From positions 248,001 through 312,000 of the forward strand of contig OW569346.1 of assembly GCA_937625935.1 (NCBI GenBank): DNA of 64,000 nt. Reading direction: 5' to 3'. Positions 60,622 through 64,000 of this stretch are shown here, one piece after another. The translations under genes and the position numbers were made by a program. The stretch comes from Tetramitus jugosus (taxonomy: Eukaryota > Heterolobosea > Eutetramitea > Acrasida > Vahlkampfiidae). The notes beneath the pieces are model-generated. The model worked only from the letters and a program-made list of their open reading frames with translations. It made no database searches and was not told the DNA's origin. Position 1 is the first letter of the stretch, and every line of letters begins with the position of its first letter.

Positions 60622-61715
60622 TTACTGTACAGAGAAGTCCTTTGTGATAAATGGATGTCTTAATACGTCATCCAGATTCAAACGCTGGCTTGGTTCTCGC
60701 ACCAATAGTTTCCGTACTAGATCCCTTGCTTCTTCGGAGACATGTGAGGGAAAGTGATAATCTGCATTCTTAATCTTCTTGTATGTATCAACTTTCGTGT
60801 CTGTCAAAAATGGTGGTTGGCCAACTAAGAATTCATATGCGAGTACACCCAAACACCAAAGATCCACATTCAAGTCATGCGCTCTTCGTTCAATCATCTC
60901 GGGTGGTAGATAATCCAACGTACCACAAAGTGTCGTTCTTCTAGTGTTTGGAGCATGGACAGACCATCCAAAATCTGAAATTTTCAAATTGCCCTTGTCA
61001 TCCAATAGCAGATTCTCAGGCTTAATATCACGATGAATCACATGCTTCTCATGACAATATCTCAAAGCACCTGCCATTTGCCCAATATACTTTGAAGTTA
61101 ATCGCTCTGAGAACTTTTTCTTCATTTGCAAATGCTTGTACATTTCTCCATTGGCAGCATACTCTAGAATTAAATAAATTTTCTTCTCATCCCAAAAGTA
61201 CCCGTACATGCGCAACACATTCTTATGTCTGTCCATGGAAAGTTAGCTTCTTTTGTTACACTTGAAACCAAAAAAAACATGAATAACAAATTTTAGTCAT
61301 GTACGTACCTCATATTCGTTTGAATTTCAATTTCTCTTCTCAATTGATGAATCACATTCTCCTTCATAATTTGCTTCTTATCCAACACTTTTAATGCCAC
61401 TATTAAATGAGTTCTTCTCTCCCTTGCCAAATACACCTTTCCAAACTTTCCGTGTCCCAGTGGCTTTCCAACATCAAAGTCATCCAAGCACCATTGGCTC
61501 TTTGGTTCAGGGTAAACCAAGGATGGATGCATTGGATCAACGTTAGGACGTTGATTGGTTTGCGATGATCTCAATGATGTAGAACTCGGTCTTGTGGCAG
61601 TCGTCGTAGTTGTTGTACTCTTCCTTGGTACTTGGAAATGGTTGCCATGTGTCGATGGCTGACCGTTGTTGGCCTTGTAAATGTTTTCCTTCTCGGCAGC
61701 AGAATATCCTAGCAT
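60622..61715 (-). CDS. Aurora kinase
   Basis: Mitotic Ser/Thr kinase acting on chromosomes, spindle and, in flagellates, flagellar length or disassembly. Two exons (61715-61309 and 61228-60622; intron 80 nt, phase 2) give 337 residues. Gly loop [13 protein letters not shown], Lys in VALKVLDKK, catalytic [15 protein letters not shown] in [13 protein letters not shown], activation loop [17 protein letters not shown] with the Thr target of autophosphorylation, and [20 protein letters not shown] typical of Aurora. The 70-residue N-terminus is Thr/Ser-rich and includes [10 protein letters not shown] near the start, a KEN-like destruction motif (K-E-N at residues 9-11). Confidence 0.95.
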
Positions 61716-61907
61716 TGTTATTCACTCTTGCGATCGCTTTGTTCCAATTCTGTTTTTTGTGGTTGTCTTCTTCATTGCCACCTCAGCTTTCGAAAGCTTC
61801 GTTTCTTTGACAATTCCCAAGGATCGTTCCATCTTGTAACGGTCAGTTTCACGCGCCGAAAATTTTCTTGTTCAAATTTCTCCCACCACCAAAAAACAAA
61901 GAACAAA

Positions 61908-62816
61908 ATGTCCGTCAGAGCATCTTCCACTTCCACGAATATAGTGTCATATGCCATGGGTATTGACGAGGCAGGTAGAGGTCCTGTCCTTGGTCCCCTC
62001 GTTTATGGTACTGTTTTTTGTCGATCTGATTTCAAGGATCGTGTCAAGGAGGTTTTTAAAGTAAAGGACTCTAAGCAATTGTCCGCGGCCAACCGAACGA
62101 AAATCTTCCAACAGTTGGATGCAGCCACAGAAGACATTTCCTACTTTGTAAACGTTGTGTCTGCAGATGAAATTTCACAAAAGATGCTGCGCCGTCAAAA
62201 GTATTCCTTGAATCAGATTTCGTTCGATTGTGCCATTAGTTTGATTGAACAGGTGGTTCAAGAATTGGCAAGGAGGAGTGCTGATGATTCCAATGGCGTG
62301 CGGCATGTGCTCCAAGAGGTGTATGTGGACACTGTGGGCAAGCCTGCCAAGTATCAGAGTCTGCTTGAGGAGAAGTTTCCTCTGATTGATGACATTCAAG
62401 TGGCTGCCAAGGCTGATGACTTGTTTCCTATTGTTTCAGCTTCTTCTATCATTGCAAAAGTGGTTAGAGATAATATGATTGAGGGATTGTCTGCTGATAA
62501 GATTGGATCGGGTTATCCGGGAGATAAACATACAAAGGATTGGTTGGATGAGAATGCTGATGAGGTGTTTGGATTTGATGCGAGGTTGGTTCGTTTCTCG
62601 TGGAGTACGATTCCAAAACTCATGAGTGACGACAAATTTGCAACAATTGAATGGAGTGATGACGAAGAGGATGAGGACTCACAACAGACAAGCATGTTCA
62701 GTTTTGCCGTGGCAGGAAAGAATACGAGGATGACTGAAGAGCAAAGAGACACAAGTCTTAAACACCGAGACGATTTCTACAAGTCTAGAGGACTGAATAT
62801 TGTAACAAACTTTTAA
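61908..62816 (+). CDS. RNASEH2A: Ribonuclease H2 subunit A
   Basis: Catalytic subunit of RNase H2, which cuts RNA in RNA/DNA hybrids and single ribonucleotides in DNA. 302 residues starting MSVRASSTS; the frame is open upstream to 61728, but the later ATG sits at the family's usual distance from the active site. Catalytic residues are seen in MGIDEAGRGPVLGPLVYG (Asp, Glu), YVDTVGKPAKYQ (Asp) and AAKADDLFPIVSASSIIAKV (Asp). GSGYPGDKHTKDWL is also diagnostic. The C-terminal end is acidic (SDDEEDEDSQQ) before a final conserved-looking tail. Divergent from Aurora kinase with 192 bp between starts. Confidence 0.94.
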   Translation: MSVRASSTSTNIVSYAMGIDEAGRGPVLGPLVYGTVFCRSDFKDRVKEVFKVKDSKQLSAANRTKIFQQLDAATEDISYFVNVVSADEISQKMLRRQKYSLNQISFDCAISLIEQVVQELARRSADDSNGVRHVLQEVYVDTVGKPAKYQSLLEEKFPLIDDIQVAAKADDLFPIVSASSIIAKVVRDNMIEGLSADKIGSGYPGDKHTKDWLDENADEVFGFDARLVRFSWSTIPKLMSDDKFATIEWSDDEEDEDSQQTSMFSFAVAGKNTRMTEEQRDTSLKHRDDFYKSRGLNIVTNF

Positions 62817-63094
62817 CCAATACAACACCAAAAGGTGTGGAGTACTTTGCTGTTTCCATTATACTTAATGCCAGTTTTGTGAACCTTTTATGGTGGTGTA
62901 ATTCAACACGAACTATCCAAATATGAGGTGAATTCCCGTAAAACCAGTTGTGAGCGGGAATTCACCGTTTGCGAGGAGTTTTGTTTCTACAGTGAGGTCA
63001 TTTCTTGGTGTGAAAGACCACTGATACCTTTCCAACAAGATCCTCCATCGACCTCTATCACTACAAACATAGATATCTTTACTTCACAAGAGAT

Positions 63095-63989
63095 ATGGTT
63101 GTGACAACAAAGACCAGTATCAAACCGCGCCCAAGTTCTGCCTCTCATCAGCGTCCAAAGTTAAACTCGAATTCTTGGAATCACAGTGGAAAAGCGACAG
63201 GCTCCAAATATTTGGAATCAAAAGACAAGCATTCAAAGAAGGAATCAAGATTTGTTCCTCGATTAGTAAATGTAAGTTACTTCGACGATCGTCATCATCC
63301 TCTTTTGCGAGACTCACACTATCATGTTGATATGTCATTCATAGGATGGTACGAGGAAGAAGATTATTGGGAGGGAAGTTCCAGACCATGGAGATATTGT
63401 TGGTCACAAAAAGTATGTTGTCGACGAAAAGAGCCCTCCCAGAGGAAAGATAACCTTCAACAATAAGAGAAACTATCAGAGTCCTGATCCAGGTCTCCGC
63501 CTCCATTTGAAGCGAGGTGAAGAAGATCGATACAAATCAAATTGGGCGTTGGACGGTTCACTAGTTGGTCCAGAGTCCCCTATTCCCAGAAGAAGGTGCA
63601 TTACACCGTCACAGACATTCCTATCGAATACAAGGACTGAAAAATCAGATCTTGTAGGAGTTCAACGAAAAGGAAGGCCTCAGAGTGCACCTCGAACGTC
63701 ACAATCCACTGAAGGTCTCTTGGATTACGAACCAGAAAAGTATAAAGGACTTGCTCAGGTTGAGTATCAACACTTTATCGGACAAGGCAACAGAAAGAGG
63801 ATTGCATCAGAACTGCTCAGATGCAGCACTTTCGATCCTTTCTCAACTGCCAGTTCCTCTACCTCCATTCTTCTTCCTGCTACTCATTACATCTTTTCCT
63901 CTGGTTCGAGCATGGAGATGCCAATAAGGCCTCGTGCTCTGTTGACATCCAATTCGAGTGGAGTGTCCTCTTCCTTGTCATGGTCATGA
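63095..63989 (+). CDS. Unidentified basic protein, two exons
   Basis: About 273 residues from exons 63095-63271 and 63345-63989 (intron 73 nt, GTAAGT..CATAG, phase 0). Splicing gives a continuous frame through KKIIGREVPDHGDIVGHKKY, RGKITFNNKRNYQSPDPGLR and GEEDRYKSNWALDGSLVGPE. Two similar phrases, RPSSASHQRP near the N-terminus and RPQSAPRTS in the middle, recall the Arg-Pro-x-Ser-Ala motifs common in axonemal and microtubule-associated proteins, but this is weak. The C-terminus is Ser-rich. I do not recognise a family. Confidence 0.65.
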
Positions 63990-64000
63990 AAAAAATGTGA

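Noticed and set aside
1-64000. CRISPR arrays, integrons or prophage
   Set aside because: The window is eukaryotic; no regularly spaced repeats or phage genes were seen.

Overview
The window is a gene-dense, AT-rich stretch of a eukaryotic nuclear genome. Genes lie close together on both strands. Introns are short (mostly 52 to 124 nt, GT..AG), and proteins carry many Gln, Asn and Thr homopolymers written in CAA, AAT and ACA repeats. The gene set mixes flagellar transport (IFT139, IFT20), amoeba-type membrane traffic (AP-1 mu, a VPS9 Rab5-GEF), ARM, TPR, ankyrin and kelch scaffolds, a cathepsin B-like protease and a bacterial-type FtsY. The best fit is a free-living amoeboflagellate of the Heterolobosea, most likely Naegleria or a close relative. 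This is inferred from content and style; no rRNA or species marker is present.

Layout. 0.3-8.3 kb: Swt1-type HEPN protein, a coiled-coil protein, an ankyrin-repeat protein and ribokinase. 8.4-10.6 kb: the one accessory region, a nest of 5'-truncated LINE copies with poly-A tails and target-site duplications, next to a tRNA-Asn. 10.7-28.2 kb: a DUF501 protein, a G-protein alpha-like protein whose nucleotide-binding motifs are all degraded, Hus1, a CCDC142-like protein, an ARM-repeat protein, an Eaf6-like NuA4 subunit, a membrane-anchored penicillin-acylase-like protein and an ADP-ribosylglycohydrolase. 28.2-41.8 kb: a candidate APC/C substrate with D-box and ABBA motif, mitochondrial GluRS, a mitochondrial-looking TPR protein, a cathepsin B-like protease, a secreted kelch/coiled-coil protein, a small membrane protein, zinc-lid adenylate kinase, FtsY and a RING-like protein. 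41.8-64 kb: a small coiled-coil gene with a probable frameshift, IFT139, a Cys-rich surface protein, eL38, SmD2, an intron-bearing tRNA-Ile(TAT), IFT20, a UvrD/Srs2-type helicase, histone H3, VPS9 protein, AP-1 mu, Aurora kinase, RNase H2A and an unidentified protein.

Themes. Several genes belong to the cell cycle and genome upkeep (Hus1, Aurora, H3, RNase H2A, helicase, Eaf6, the D-box protein). Two are core intraflagellar-transport subunits. Four have mitochondrial-type N-termini (GluRS, TPR protein, adenylate kinase, FtsY). Genes are mostly divergent or convergent; three convergent pairs have only 34-35 bp between stop codons. The most notable items are the nucleotide-site-less G-alpha relative, the FtsY with an unusual insertion, the nested LINEs beside a tRNA with paired 3' hairpins, and the candidate securin-like protein. 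Exon boundaries were worked out by hand from reading frame, splice-site consensus and family alignment, and have no transcript support.
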